A stretch of DNA of 64,000 nt from Imperialibacter sp963977595 (GCF_048007035.1 NZ_CP180355.1:4464001-4528000); one strand, 5' to 3'; counted from the first letter of the stretch, positions 15,001 through 23,648 are shown. Notes: generated by a model not told the origin, from the sequence alone. Translations and numbers: made by a program.

Positions 15001-16479
15001 ATGAACAAGTTTGATGTTTGCGTTATTGGTGCGGGGCCTTCCGGCTATGCTGCAGCCATGCGTGCCCTGGATTTTAAAAAGAAGGTAATTCTCATTGAAA
15101 GAAATCAGGTAGGTGGTGCAGGAGTGCACGATGGCGCCCTTTCAAGCAAAACATGGTGGGAGCTTTCCAGAGACTATTTCACCCTTCGAAAGCATGGGAA
15201 AGCATTTAATTTCAAGGTGCCGGAAATACCTTTTCAAAAAGTCAAAACGGAGGTGTTAAAAGCCACGAGCGAAAGGAAGGATCTCCTTGAATTTCACATG
15301 ACTTCCATGAACAACAATGGCCAGGACCTGATGACATTCAAAAGAGGAGAAGCCAAACTTTTGAGCAAGAACAATGTCGAGATTTTAGGAGACAATGGGG
15401 CAGAAGTCATTGAGGCTGATAATATTATTCTAGCTACAGGAAGCAGGCCAAGGAAGCTCCCCAATTTGCCAATTGATGAGAAAATTGTCGTCACCAGCGA
15501 TGGCATCCATAACTGGACAGAGTGGCCCAAAAGTATGGTGATAGTAGGTGCGGGTGTTATTGGTTGCGAGTTTGCAACCATCTTTTCCAATTTTGGAAAA
15601 ACGCAGGTTAACTTAATTGACAAGGGAGAAAGAATATTGCCGTTTGAGGACGGCGACGTGGTCGATGTGATTGAAAACAACCTTGAGGAAAAACACGTGT
15701 TGGTGCATCGCAATTCCAAACTCATTGATATGAAAATCGTCAACGGCGAGGTGGAGTATGAACTGGAATATGATAACGGCGAAAAGAAGAAGTTTCAGGT
15801 GGAGAAGGCCCTGGTGTCTGTGGGAAGGATACCTAACTATGAAAATCTTGGTTTGAAGGAGATTGGCGTTGAAATTGATGGCCGTGGAATTATTGACGAC
15901 CTCACGCAAACGTCAGTATCTAATATTTACGCTGTGGGCGATATCACTGCTGACATTGCGCTTGTGAATGTAGGCGAGCTCGAAGGCAGGTATGCGATAG
16001 AGCGGATATATGGCAAGCCTTTGCATAAGCTTATTTACGAAAATATTTCAACGATCATGTTTTTGGCACCCGAAGTTGCCGGGGTTGGGTTCAATGAGAT
16101 TCAGGCCAAACAAAAGGGAATAAGCTATAAAGTAACCAGCTTGCGCTATAGCAACATTTCAAGGGCAACGGCCATGCGGAACACCGAGGGTTTCATCAAA
16201 CTGCTGGTAACAAATGATGATAAAATGAAAATCCTGGGCATGCGTGTTGTAGGAGAGCATGCCTCAAGTGCTATCCAGGCGGTAGCATTGCTCATCTCCA
16301 TGGACAAAGGCGTAGAAGAGTTGGCCGAGCTCATCCACCCTCATCCTTCTATTATTGAAGGCATTCAGGAGTGCGCCAGAATGCTGCTGGGCAAATCAAT
16401 GCTCAAACCAACAGTTTTGCTGGAATCAATGGCTTGCAAAACCTGCGTGGGAGGAGTTTACGAAAACATCATCTATTAA
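15001..16479 (+). CDS. Lipoamide dehydrogenase-like flavoprotein lacking the redox disulfide
   Basis: 492 residues of the FAD pyridine-nucleotide oxidoreductase family. FAD site: CVIGAGPSGYAAAMRA; NAD(P) site: MVIVGAGVIGCEFATIFS; second FAD site: IYAVGDITAD; C-terminal dimer segment with HPHPSIIEGIQECA containing the His-Glu pair. The segment where dihydrolipoyl dehydrogenase has GGTCLNVGCIPSK reads GGAGVHDGALSSK, so both redox cysteines are Gly and Ala. This suggests a transhydrogenase-like or other flavin-only reaction. An extra C-terminal MACKTCVGG offers a CxxC that could substitute or bind metal. Cytoplasmic. Confidence 0.8.
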   Translation: MNKFDVCVIGAGPSGYAAAMRALDFKKKVILIERNQVGGAGVHDGALSSKTWWELSRDYFTLRKHGKAFNFKVPEIPFQKVKTEVLKATSERKDLLEFHMTSMNNNGQDLMTFKRGEAKLLSKNNVEILGDNGAEVIEADNIILATGSRPRKLPNLPIDEKIVVTSDGIHNWTEWPKSMVIVGAGVIGCEFATIFSNFGKTQVNLIDKGERILPFEDGDVVDVIENNLEEKHVLVHRNSKLIDMKIVNGEVEYELEYDNGEKKKFQVEKALVSVGRIPNYENLGLKEIGVEIDGRGIIDDLTQTSVSNIYAVGDITADIALVNVGELEGRYAIERIYGKPLHKLIYENISTIMFLAPEVAGVGFNEIQAKQKGISYKVTSLRYSNISRATAMRNTEGFIKLLVTNDDKMKILGMRVVGEHASSAIQAVALLISMDKGVEELAELIHPHPSIIEGIQECARMLLGKSMLKPTVLLESMACKTCVGGVYENIIY

Positions 16480-16507
16480 GTATTCGTCTGCATCACAAAG
16501 CGTCCCG

Positions 16508-17089
16508 CTATTTTGTAAACAATAGCTTTCCAATAGATGGCGATATCTTAATGTTGGGTAGCTTGAATTTGTTTTCAAGTTCCGGAACATCTCCGTTGTT
16601 TCCTTTCACAATCTTTATTTGCTCTTTCTTCATAAAAAACGTCTCCAGCCCCCCCTCTAGAAACTTAAGTCCAAATGCTATACAGCCCTTAATTACAAGG
16701 TCTAAGTACTGGATATGCACGATCACGGCGATTGCTTCACCCAGAAACACCTCTTCAGAAAGGAACATGATTACGGCCACAGTAAATATGATAGTAGAAG
16801 CTTTTTTCCCAACCTGGGCCTTTACTAGCTGACCAATAGTGCTTTCAAGAAGCATATTTTTCTCAACTATTTCCTCATTCTGTTCAATTATACGTTCGTT
16901 AGCCTTGTTCAGCTTCGACTGAAGCTTGTCGCTAACCTTTGTAATAACCTTGCTCTGAATAAGCAGATCCTGATAGCTGTCTATAAATTGTGCAAGATCC
17001 TTTCTTGAAATATTATCCTGTTGCGCTTTGGTTTTAAACGCATGGAGTGCTTTGTCCTCTTCGTCATATAGTCCCCACAAGTCATTCAT
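16508..17089 (-). CDS. Coiled-coil membrane protein paired with SiaC (copy 1)
   Basis: 193 residues. A soluble N-terminus of about 40 residues is followed by a signalling-type coiled coil (LIQSKVITKVSDKLQSKLNKA, about 42-90). Two hydrophobic segments come next, near 98-115 and 125-145, then a basic tail. The motif QSKVITxVSDxLQSKLNKANExI is like stalks that join sensors to GGDEF, cyclase or PP2C output domains, but no output domain follows. The gene is downstream of a SiaC gene and the whole pair is duplicated at 18207-19183. A membrane partner or target for SiaC is inferred from this repeated pairing. Confidence 0.6.
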   Translation of the reverse strand: MNDLWGLYDEEDKALHAFKTKAQQDNISRKDLAQFIDSYQDLLIQSKVITKVSDKLQSKLNKANERIIEQNEEIVEKNMLLESTIGQLVKAQVGKKASTIIFTVAVIMFLSEEVFLGEAIAVIVHIQYLDLVIKGCIAFGLKFLEGGLETFFMKKEQIKIVKGNNGDVPELENKFKLPNIKISPSIGKLLFTK

Positions 17090-17245
17090 ACCTTTTAAAA
17101 TTAGTTAGGAGATAGGTATTAGGTATACAGTGTCGCCAACAAAGGGTGTACCTGTGTTTGGAAGTTTTGAACAACAACTACCTGCCCTGGTTGGCTATAA
17201 CGGTTAGTGCTTCCCGTGGTCAAACACACCACAGCAACTGAATCG

Positions 17246-17626
17246 TTAAGCAGCGATAGTAATAAAGTTGAAATTCATGCGAAGTATGTCAGAAAAATCC
17301 TCACCTACTTCTCTCATTTCCTCATCTTCTTCCAGGTAGTACCAATTGATGGTCACACATCGGCCTGCTTCCTGCATTTTGTGGAGCTTTTTTAGCATGT
17401 TAAAAATGCACTTAGAGGAACTCGTGTTAAAGTAGTGAAATGATAGGTTAGCGGTGAGTCCCCCGCTTTCGTGGGTAACGTACTCGTCTAGCTCCACAAT
17501 AAATTTTTGATAGAAACTATTTGAGTTGGCGGGATTTGAATTCCCCTTTAATTCTATCAGCCCCGTTGAAGGGTCGAAATAGACGAACGGCGTATAGTCC
17601 GTAGCTTGAATGTAAATCTTTTCCAT
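17246..17626 (-). CDS. siaC: SiaC family (DUF1987) regulatory phosphoprotein, copy 1
   Basis: 126 residues, full family length. In Pseudomonas, SiaC is phosphorylated by the SiaB kinase, dephosphorylated by SiaA and activates the SiaD diguanylate cyclase, controlling aggregation. The conserved opening MEKIYIQATDYTPFVYFDPS and ELKGNSNPANS are present. The phosphoacceptor motif FNTSSSK places a Thr at residue 68, the same number as reported for SiaC. The C-terminus VTINWYYLEEDEEMREVGEDF is also typical. No siaA, siaB or siaD is in the window, so kinase and phosphatase must be elsewhere. Confidence 0.85.
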   Translation of the reverse strand: MEKIYIQATDYTPFVYFDPSTGLIELKGNSNPANSNSFYQKFIVELDEYVTHESGGLTANLSFHYFNTSSSKCIFNMLKKLHKMQEAGRCVTINWYYLEEDEEMREVGEDFSDILRMNFNFITIAA

Positions 17627-18206
17627 AATCTCTCAGGTTTGTTACTGTTATAATCTCAAGTAAAATATATAAAAAGAAGGGTGGTTCTACATCTCATCCC
17701 TTACTCCTAATAATCTTTACTTAAGTTATTTCTTTTAGAAGCTTGATTGCCTTCGATTTCTGGCCAATACTTTCTCATGTAAGATATCCATTATATGAGG
17801 AGTAAAATATTATTTAAATAGAAGTGTTTAATTAAACATGTATATTTAAATAACTGTAAATCAACTATATATATTTCTACTCTAATAATTAGTTTTTTTG
17901 AAAGCGCCAGAGACTGATGTAATATTTGTGGGCTGAAAGTTGAAATATGCTTCAGATAGTTGAAAAAACGCACGGTTATAGGGGTAAGAATAGTGAATGT
18001 TATTTTATAGATATAATTTTTGAATTAATGAATAAAAAGGGGAGGTACATGATAGCTTGTGTGTGGTTTCATTGATATTTTTTAGGTTAATATGTTTGTA
18101 ATCAATGATTTAGGTTGGTGCCGGCCAGGATTCTGCCCTATTTTTTGTGATGTTATTGTACGGGGGTTAATTCTGGCCACGAAGCGGCCCGGGTGATTTC
18201 AGAAGA
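17627..18206. other. 580-bp AT-rich intergenic region
   Basis: Between the two SiaC units. It is visibly richer in A and T than the genes around it, with short inverted stretches such as TATTTAAATA near 17813 and 17851. It should carry the promoter of the copy 1 pair. No gene or convincing terminator was found. Confidence 0.5.
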
Positions 18207-18770
18207 CTAGCGGGGAGCGACTTCTGAAGTGACGAGACCGGGAGACTGTGTGCTGCTAACCTCCAACTCTTCCCACAAACCTTCCTCAACAATTTTTGAA
18301 TGCTCTCTCCGCATAAAAAATTTCTCGATCGTTGATTCGAAGGCCTTTAGGGTAAGGGCCATGCAAAGCTTCACGATTAACCCGATGTATGGAATATCAA
18401 CATAGCTGTTGATTGCTTCCTCAAGAAGCACTTCTTCAGCCACGAAAAGCACAACGGCGGCTGTAAGTATAATGGTGGAGGCTTTTTTACTGACTTTGGC
18501 TTTCACCAGCTGCTCTATAGTATTGTGGAGCAGCTTATTGTTGTCACTGATGGTTGTGTTTTGTGCTGCGATTTGCTCGTTTGCCTTGTTAAGCTTCGAC
18601 TGAAGCCTGTCGCTAACACGAGTGATTACTTTACTTTGTGTGATGAGGTCATCGTAATTGTCAATGAAGCCTATCAGACTTTTTTTTGAAAGTGCATTGT
18701 CTTTCACCTTCTCCTTAAATTCTTTTAAGGATTTTTCTTCTACGTGGAAAAGGCTACTAGTTTCGTTCAT
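18207..18770 (-). CDS. Coiled-coil membrane protein paired with SiaC (copy 2)
   Basis: 187 residues, clearly paralogous to the protein at 16508-17089 along the whole length: the same DNALSKKSLIGFIDNYDDLITQ region, the LQSKLNKANEQI coiled coil (about 45-85), and two hydrophobic segments around KKASTIILTAAVVLFVAEEVL and IGLIVKLCMALTL. The tail differs (QSPGLVTSEVAPR). It starts 33 bases after its SiaC partner, so the two are co-transcribed. The first hydrophobic segment begins after the conserved VKAKVSKKAST. Function unknown; a membrane-anchored partner of SiaC is my inference. Confidence 0.6.
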   Translation of the reverse strand: MNETSSLFHVEEKSLKEFKEKVKDNALSKKSLIGFIDNYDDLITQSKVITRVSDRLQSKLNKANEQIAAQNTTISDNNKLLHNTIEQLVKAKVSKKASTIILTAAVVLFVAEEVLLEEAINSYVDIPYIGLIVKLCMALTLKAFESTIEKFFMRREHSKIVEEGLWEELEVSSTQSPGLVTSEVAPR

Positions 18771-18802
18771 TTCAAATTGTGCTGTTGCTGTATTGATGGA
18801 TT

Positions 18803-19183
18803 TTACGCTGACATCGCAATAAAATTGAAGTTTAGGTTCATTAGGTCAGAAAAATCTTTCCCTACCTCGTACATGTCTTCGTCGTCGTGACTGTAATACC
18901 AATTGATGGTTACCTGACGGCCTTTTTTCCTCATGGCGTTGAGCTGTTTGAACATATCATAGAGGCATTTCGAGGAACTTGTATTGAAATATCTGAACGC
19001 CATGTTCGCTACCAGCCCTCTGGTGTCGTTCACAACGTAGTCTTCGAGCGTATGAATCACTTTTGTGTAGAAGGTGAGCGAATTGTGAGGGTTGGAATTG
19101 CCCTTTAGCTCTATTATCCCGTTGGAAGGGTCGAAGTGGACTTGCGGAGTGAATTCTGTTGCCTGAATGTAAATTTTTTCCAT
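18803..19183 (-). CDS. siaC: SiaC family (DUF1987) regulatory phosphoprotein, copy 2
   Basis: 126 residues, same length as copy 1 and collinear with it without gaps: MEKIYIQATEFTPQVHFDPS, IELKGNSNPHNS, YFNTSSSKCLYDM with Thr68, and VTINWYYSHDDEDMYEVGKDF. Keeping Thr68 in both copies suggests both are controlled by phosphorylation. Divergence between the copies indicates an old tandem duplication with separate roles. It leads its two-gene unit. Confidence 0.85.
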   Translation of the reverse strand: MEKIYIQATEFTPQVHFDPSNGIIELKGNSNPHNSLTFYTKVIHTLEDYVVNDTRGLVANMAFRYFNTSSSKCLYDMFKQLNAMRKKGRQVTINWYYSHDDEDMYEVGKDFSDLMNLNFNFIAMSA

Positions 19184-19606
19184 ACTGGTGATATTAAGAG
19201 GTACAAATAATTGCTATACCGGTTGGTTACTTTTTTACTATATCACAAAGTAAATGCAAATGCCTGGAGCAAAAGTGGCAAGTGCAGACGATTACTATCT
19301 GATGTAAGATTATGAGAACTCTTAAGCCTTTAGAGCTAAAATTAAAAACAGTGGATAGAGGAACTTAACACCTAACTAGCTGTAAATAAGTGAAATATGT
19401 ATAGATGAGATAGATATTGGGCGGTGTAAAAAAGTTGACCTGTGATGTAGGAATTTGAAATGGTGAGAGCCCTTCTTGCGCATTTTTCAATAAAAGGGGA
19501 GGTGGGGTGCACGTTAAAGTACAAAAGCAGCAAAGAGAATTAGGATGATAACCAGTCCGTTTTATGGGAATCAAAACGGACTGGTTGCCGGTCTTTTTTT
19601 GAATAC
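19184..19606. other. 423-bp intergenic region with a plus-strand terminator
   Basis: No protein gene is supported. The region is flanked by two minus-strand genes yet contains a strong plus-strand hairpin and T-run at 19550-19600, listed separately. Upstream of copy 2 siaC it should contain that unit's promoter. Confidence 0.45.
19550..19600 (+). terminator. Perfect 14-bp stem-loop followed by a T7 run, no coding gene upstream
   Basis: AACCAGTCCGTTTT (19550-19563) pairs perfectly with AAAACGGACTGGTT (19573-19586), and GCCGGTCTTTTTTT follows. On the minus strand no T-run follows the hairpin, so the polarity is plus. The adjacent genes are both minus-strand. It could end a small RNA transcribed from within 19184-19550, or the hairpin may serve the minus-strand Dabb gene as an imperfect terminator. 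Confidence 0.6.
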
Positions 19607-20020
19607 TTATACTTTTACCGAATCATAGACCTGCACCTTGCTCCACATATGTTGGGCTTTTTCAACGAAGGCCAGATGGACGGGGTGCTCCTGGTAAGCA
19701 TCCTGATCTTTCTTGCTATCGAAAGCTAAAATGATATTGAAGGTATAGGTATTGTCGATAACGGGTCTGTTGGTGTCGGCAGGCGTTCCGATGAATCTTT
19801 CCTTGATCACATCGATGCTGCCTGTGTATTCCTTCACGTGGGAAAGAAAAGTTTTCTTGTTGGCTTCGCTGGGATCATTGAGCCAGAAATAAACAACGTG
19901 ATAGAAGTTAACAGATGAATCTTTCATAGTTTTTGTTTTTGCAAATGAATATGTACCTAAGCCGAGCAGGCCAAGCAGACCTGTTCCCTTTTTTAAAAAT
20001 GAGCGACGTTGCGAATCCAT
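19607..20020 (-). CDS. Exported Dabb-family (stress-responsive alpha/beta barrel) protein
   Basis: 137 residues. The signal QRRSFLKKGTGLLGLLGLG is a twin-arginine leader. The mature part VNFYHVVYFWLNDPSEANKK, then FIGTPADTNRPV, then YTFNIILAFDSKKDQDAYQEHP and HLAFVEKAQ matches the ferredoxin-like Dabb dimer fold. Such small domains are usually of unknown function; a few act as polyketide cyclases or aldoxime dehydratase-like enzymes. It is divergent from the his leader region at 20265. Confidence 0.8.
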   Translation of the reverse strand: MDSQRRSFLKKGTGLLGLLGLGTYSFAKTKTMKDSSVNFYHVVYFWLNDPSEANKKTFLSHVKEYTGSIDVIKERFIGTPADTNRPVIDNTYTFNIILAFDSKKDQDAYQEHPVHLAFVEKAQHMWSKVQVYDSVKV

Positions 20021-20246
20021 TTTGGTTGTAAGTAAAGTGAGGGACTAAAGATAGAAGGTTGAGATTATTTTTTCCTCGTTTTGTGACGAATCCTTTTCTG
20101 AAATGCCAGGATGAAGCCTCCTTGAGGTGTTGCCTACACCTTATTATATAGTATCAATATTTAGCTATTCTTTAATGTAAAAGGAAGGGGCGAAAAAAAT
20201 TTGAACAATTTTATCTTTTTGGGTTTTAATTGATGTTAGTGGAACC

Positions 20247-20254
20247 TAAATTTG
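20247..20254 (+). promoter_or_regulatory. -7 box TAAATTTG of the hisGDCB operon
   Basis: Exact match to the Bacteroidota -7 consensus TAnnTTTG, ten bases before the leader peptide ATG. Transcription would begin around 20260. The nearest upstream TTTG (20218-20221) and TTG (20230-20232) are not at the preferred spacing, so the -33 element is unclear. Confidence 0.55.
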
Positions 20255-20264
20255 GCCTTGTAAA

Positions 20265-20342
20265 ATGAAGTACCTGAGACACTCCCATATATTCGATCAT
20301 CTGCACGTGAACCACGATCATGTGTCTCGTCATTCCCATTAA
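20265..20342 (+). CDS. Histidine-rich leader peptide of hisGDCB
   Basis: A 25-codon frame with eight His codons, at codon positions 6, 8, 12, 14, 17, 19, 23 and 25, ending TCC CAT TAA. Such density cannot reasonably be chance directly before hisG, and histidine attenuation through a His-rich leader is established in enterobacteria. In contrast to the tyrosine leader at 9810, no intrinsic terminator lies between the stop codon and hisG at 20412. A GAGACAC/GTGTCTC pairing within the leader (20276-20282 with 20322-20328) is the main structure I can see. Control may therefore be translational, Rho-dependent or use a structure I missed. Confidence 0.8.
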   Translation: MKYLRHSHIFDHLHVNHDHVSRHSH

Positions 20343-20411
20343 GGAAGAACATTTTACTTCAACATTGGCCCGTATTCATTTTACTTACTCATTTCTCTAA
20401 TTAAGCTTTTC

Positions 20412-21263
20412 ATGCTACGTATTGCAGTTCAAAAATCAGGTCGCTTAAGCGAAGATTCGTTCCGTTTGATCAAAGAGTGTGGTATACACTTTAATAATGG
20501 TGTCGGTAAGCTAAAGGCCTCTTCTCATAATTTCCCGATGGAGTTTCTACTGCTCAGAGACGATGATATTCCTGGCTATGTAGCCGACGGTGTAGCCGAT
20601 GTTGGCATTGTGGGACTGAATGTGGTAGAAGAAAAAGAAAAAGATCTGGATATAGTAGTGAAGCTGGGTTTTTCCAAGTGCAGGCTTTCTTTGGCCATTC
20701 CCAGAAATGAGGAGTATGAAGGCCTAAAAATGCTGGAAGGCAAAAGCATTGCCACCTCCTACCCAAAGATTTTGGGGAGCTATTTGAAGAAGAACAGTAT
20801 CAGCTCAGATATTCACGAAATTAGCGGTTCGGTAGAGATTGCTCCAAGCATTGGGCTGGCCGATGCTGTGTGCGACATTGTTAGTTCCGGTAGCACGCTT
20901 TTAAGTAACGGATTGAAAGAGGTGGAGACCATCTTTACATCCGAGGCAGTGCTTGTTGCCCATAAAGGGCTCGGTGCCGAAAAGAAAAAGCTCCTTGAGC
21001 AACTCCTTTTCAGGATTCGGTCAGTGCAGAATGGATCTAATAATAAGTACATTCTGCTCAACGCTCCCAATCACAAAATTGAGGAAATCGCCAGTCTTCT
21101 GCCTGGTATGAGAAGCCCAACAGTGCTGCCTCTGGCTACCGAGGGTTGGAGTTCCATTCATTCTGTGATCAATGAAGACAGGTTTTGGGAGATAATAGAG
21201 AAACTGAAAGAGGCAGGTGCTGAAGGCATCCTTGTGGTGCCCATAGAAAAAATGATATTGTAG
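20412..21263 (+). CDS. hisG: ATP phosphoribosyltransferase HisG (long form)
   Basis: 283 residues, first committed step of histidine synthesis, joining ATP and PRPP. The length and the C-terminal ACT-like regulatory domain (IHSVINEDRFWEIIEKLKEAGAEGILVVPIEKM) mark the homohexameric long form, feedback-inhibited by histidine. N-terminal marks are LRIAVQKSGRLSEDSFRLIKE and VADVGIVGLNVV; the PRPP loop is EISGSVEIAPSIGLADAVCDIVSSGSTL. It follows the His leader by 69 bases and precedes hisD by 14. Confidence 0.95.
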   Translation: MLRIAVQKSGRLSEDSFRLIKECGIHFNNGVGKLKASSHNFPMEFLLLRDDDIPGYVADGVADVGIVGLNVVEEKEKDLDIVVKLGFSKCRLSLAIPRNEEYEGLKMLEGKSIATSYPKILGSYLKKNSISSDIHEISGSVEIAPSIGLADAVCDIVSSGSTLLSNGLKEVETIFTSEAVLVAHKGLGAEKKKLLEQLLFRIRSVQNGSNNKYILLNAPNHKIEEIASLLPGMRSPTVLPLATEGWSSIHSVINEDRFWEIIEKLKEAGAEGILVVPIEKMIL

Positions 21264-21277
21264 CCAAATCGAGGATC

Positions 21278-22579
21278 ATGCAACTTATATATGAACCACC
21301 CCGGAAGCAGTGGCTTGAGCTAACCAGCAGGCCTGCGCAAGATCCAGCCAGGCTGGAGAAGGTGGTGAAGCCCATTCTGGAAAAGGTGAAGCGCAACGGC
21401 GACATGGCCTTACGAAAGTTTGCGCTTGAGTATGATCATGTTGAACTGGACGACCTCTTTGTGACAGAGGAAGAGTTATTGGCCTCGGCCGATCAGGTAG
21501 GGGAGGAGCTGAAGGCTGCTATTCATGTTGCAAAAGAAAATATTGAGAAATTCCATCTGGCGCAAAAGGAATCACCGATAACAGTGGCGACTATGCCTGG
21601 TGTGGTATGTCGGCGCAAGAGCATACCGGTAAACAGGGTTGGTCTTTATGTACCAGGAGGCACGGCGCCACTCTTTTCTACAGCCCTGATGCTTGGTATT
21701 CCGGCAAAAATCGCTGGCTGCAAGGAAATCATTATTGCTTCCCCCACCGACAGCATGGGCCAGGTGAATGCCACAGTATTATATGTGGCCCACCTACTGG
21801 GCATAAAAAAGATATTAAAGATTGGCGGAGCTCAGGCCATTGCTGCTATGGCCTACGGCACGGAATCGGTGCCCAAGGTTGATAAGATATTTGGCCCGGG
21901 CAATCAATACGTGACTGCGGCCAAGCAAATGGTGAGTCGTGACACGGTGGCTATCGACATGCCAGCTGGTCCTTCGGAGGTGCTGGTGTTTGCCGACAAA
22001 CATGCTGAGCCGTCATTTGTGGCGGCCGATTTGCTGTCGCAGGCCGAGCATGGTGCCGACAGTCAGGTGATACTGGTAACATCCAGCAAGCGCATGGTGG
22101 ACAGCGTGGCGCAGGAAGTAGAGCGACAACTCGCTACTTTGCCCAGGAAAGCTATGGCTGCGAAAGCATTGGAAAATAGCAGAACCATCTACTTTGAAGA
22201 CAAGATAACAGCCATGGACTATATTAATATGTATGGCCCTGAGCACCTTATTCTTGCGTTGAGAGATGCCGACAGGTATGCTGAAATGGTGGAGAATGCA
22301 GGGTCGGTATTCATAGGTAACTATACGCCCGAGTCGGCAGGAGACTATGCGTCAGGCACGAATCACACCCTGCCCACCAACGGCTGGGCCAGGGCCATGG
22401 CGGGTGTATCCGTCGACAGCTTTGTAAAAAAGGTCACCTTTCAGAAAATTACGCCGGAGGGACTGCAGCTGCTTGGGCCCAGCATTGAAGCGATGGCTGC
22501 TGCAGAAAAGCTCGATGCGCACAAAATGGCTGTGACACTTCGACTACAAAAAATTAAAGAAGGTACCAATGAGCTTTGA
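21278..22579 (+). CDS. hisD: Histidinol dehydrogenase HisD
   Basis: 433 residues, full length. It oxidises histidinol to histidine in two NAD-dependent steps with Zn. Conserved stretches visible are RVGLYVPGGTAPLFSTALMLGIPA, GGAQAIAAMAYGTESVPKVDKIFGPGNQYV, DMPAGPSEVLVFAD, DLLSQAEHGADSQVILVT (Gln and His Zn ligands) and GPEHLIL, with SAGDYASGTNHTLPTNG near the C-terminus. Its last 11 bases overlap the start of hisC, so translation is coupled. Confidence 0.96.
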   Translation: MQLIYEPPRKQWLELTSRPAQDPARLEKVVKPILEKVKRNGDMALRKFALEYDHVELDDLFVTEEELLASADQVGEELKAAIHVAKENIEKFHLAQKESPITVATMPGVVCRRKSIPVNRVGLYVPGGTAPLFSTALMLGIPAKIAGCKEIIIASPTDSMGQVNATVLYVAHLLGIKKILKIGGAQAIAAMAYGTESVPKVDKIFGPGNQYVTAAKQMVSRDTVAIDMPAGPSEVLVFADKHAEPSFVAADLLSQAEHGADSQVILVTSSKRMVDSVAQEVERQLATLPRKAMAAKALENSRTIYFEDKITAMDYINMYGPEHLILALRDADRYAEMVENAGSVFIGNYTPESAGDYASGTNHTLPTNGWARAMAGVSVDSFVKKVTFQKITPEGLQLLGPSIEAMAAAEKLDAHKMAVTLRLQKIKEGTNEL

Positions 22580-23639
22580 TCCGAACTCGCTACTTCGTAA
22601 GCACCTGATTAACCTGAAGTCATATTCTTCAGCCAGGGACGAATACACAGGTAAAGAGGGTGTTTTTTTGGATGCCAACGAAAATCCTTACGGTTCCGCA
22701 GGGGTAAAGGAAGCTTACAACCGCTATCCCGACCCTTACCAGCAGGAAGTTAAGCAGGCGATTGCCAAAATTAAAAACATAGGCACTGAGTCTATTTTTC
22801 TGGGAAACGGCAGCGATGAGCCTATTGATTTGCTTATCAGAGCTTTTTGTGAGCCAGGCAAAGACAAAGTGATCACAGTTCCCCCCACTTACGGCATGTA
22901 TGAAGTGAGTGCCGGCGTTAATGATGTGGGCATTGTGAAAGTACCTTTGAATGAGAACTTCCAGCCCGATGTAAAGGGAGTTATAAGCGCTGCCGGTTCG
23001 GATACGAAAATCCTGTTTCTTTGTAGCCCCAACAACCCTACAGGCAATCTGATCCGAAAGGAAGACCTTTTCACACTACTTCATCAGTTTCCCAACCTTG
23101 TTGTGATCGACGAGGCGTATATCGATTTCGCTCCTGAGGCTGGCTTTCTACCGCATCTGCACCGGTTTCCTAATCTGATAGTGCTGCAAACACTGAGCAA
23201 GGCCTGGGGGCTCGCTGGTGTGAGACTGGGAATGGCTTTTGCCAGCCCTGAAATAGTCACTATTCTGAACAGGATTAAGCCACCTTATAATATAGCTGCA
23301 CCAACACAAAGCATTGTAAGAGAGGCTTTGGGCAATGTGCTGGCCAAGGAAAAAATGGTAGCCGATATTCTGGAACAAAAGAATTGGCTGGAAGATCAGC
23401 TCGAAGCCTTACCTATTGTGCAGCATATCTATCCCAGCGATGCTAATTTTATGCTCGTCAGGGTGCCGAAGCCAAAGGAAACCTACCAGTTTCTGATCGA
23501 TCAGAAAGTGATTGTGAGAGACCGAAGCAATGTGATGCACTGCCATGGCTGTCTGCGCATAACCGTGGGAACGAGAGCAGAAAACGAAGCTTTGCTAAAA
23601 GCCATGGCTCTGGTAAAGGAGGACTCATTCGCTAATTAA
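22569..23639 (+). CDS. hisC: Histidinol-phosphate aminotransferase HisC
   Basis: 356 residues, class II PLP transaminase converting imidazole acetol phosphate to histidinol phosphate. Marks are LDANENPYG, LGNGSDEPIDLLIRAF, CSPNNPTGN, VVIDEAYIDF and Lys211 in QTLSKAWGLAGVRLGMAF, then the phosphate-binding Arg in HGCLRITVGTRAENE. There is no signal peptide, unlike the HisC-like protein at 6617-7804. It overlaps hisD by 11 bases and precedes hisB by nine. Confidence 0.95.
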   Translation: MSFDPNSLLRKHLINLKSYSSARDEYTGKEGVFLDANENPYGSAGVKEAYNRYPDPYQQEVKQAIAKIKNIGTESIFLGNGSDEPIDLLIRAFCEPGKDKVITVPPTYGMYEVSAGVNDVGIVKVPLNENFQPDVKGVISAAGSDTKILFLCSPNNPTGNLIRKEDLFTLLHQFPNLVVIDEAYIDFAPEAGFLPHLHRFPNLIVLQTLSKAWGLAGVRLGMAFASPEIVTILNRIKPPYNIAAPTQSIVREALGNVLAKEKMVADILEQKNWLEDQLEALPIVQHIYPSDANFMLVRVPKPKETYQFLIDQKVIVRDRSNVMHCHGCLRITVGTRAENEALLKAMALVKEDSFAN

Positions 23640-23648
23640 GTTGAAAAA

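Noticed and set aside
17791..17973. 60-codon minus-strand frame in the AT-rich region
   Set aside because: Composition is that of AT-rich spacer; nothing suggests coding.
20343..20411. GAAG/CTTC hairpin after the his leader as a terminator
   Set aside because: Only four base pairs, AT-rich loop and no T-run; too weak to call.
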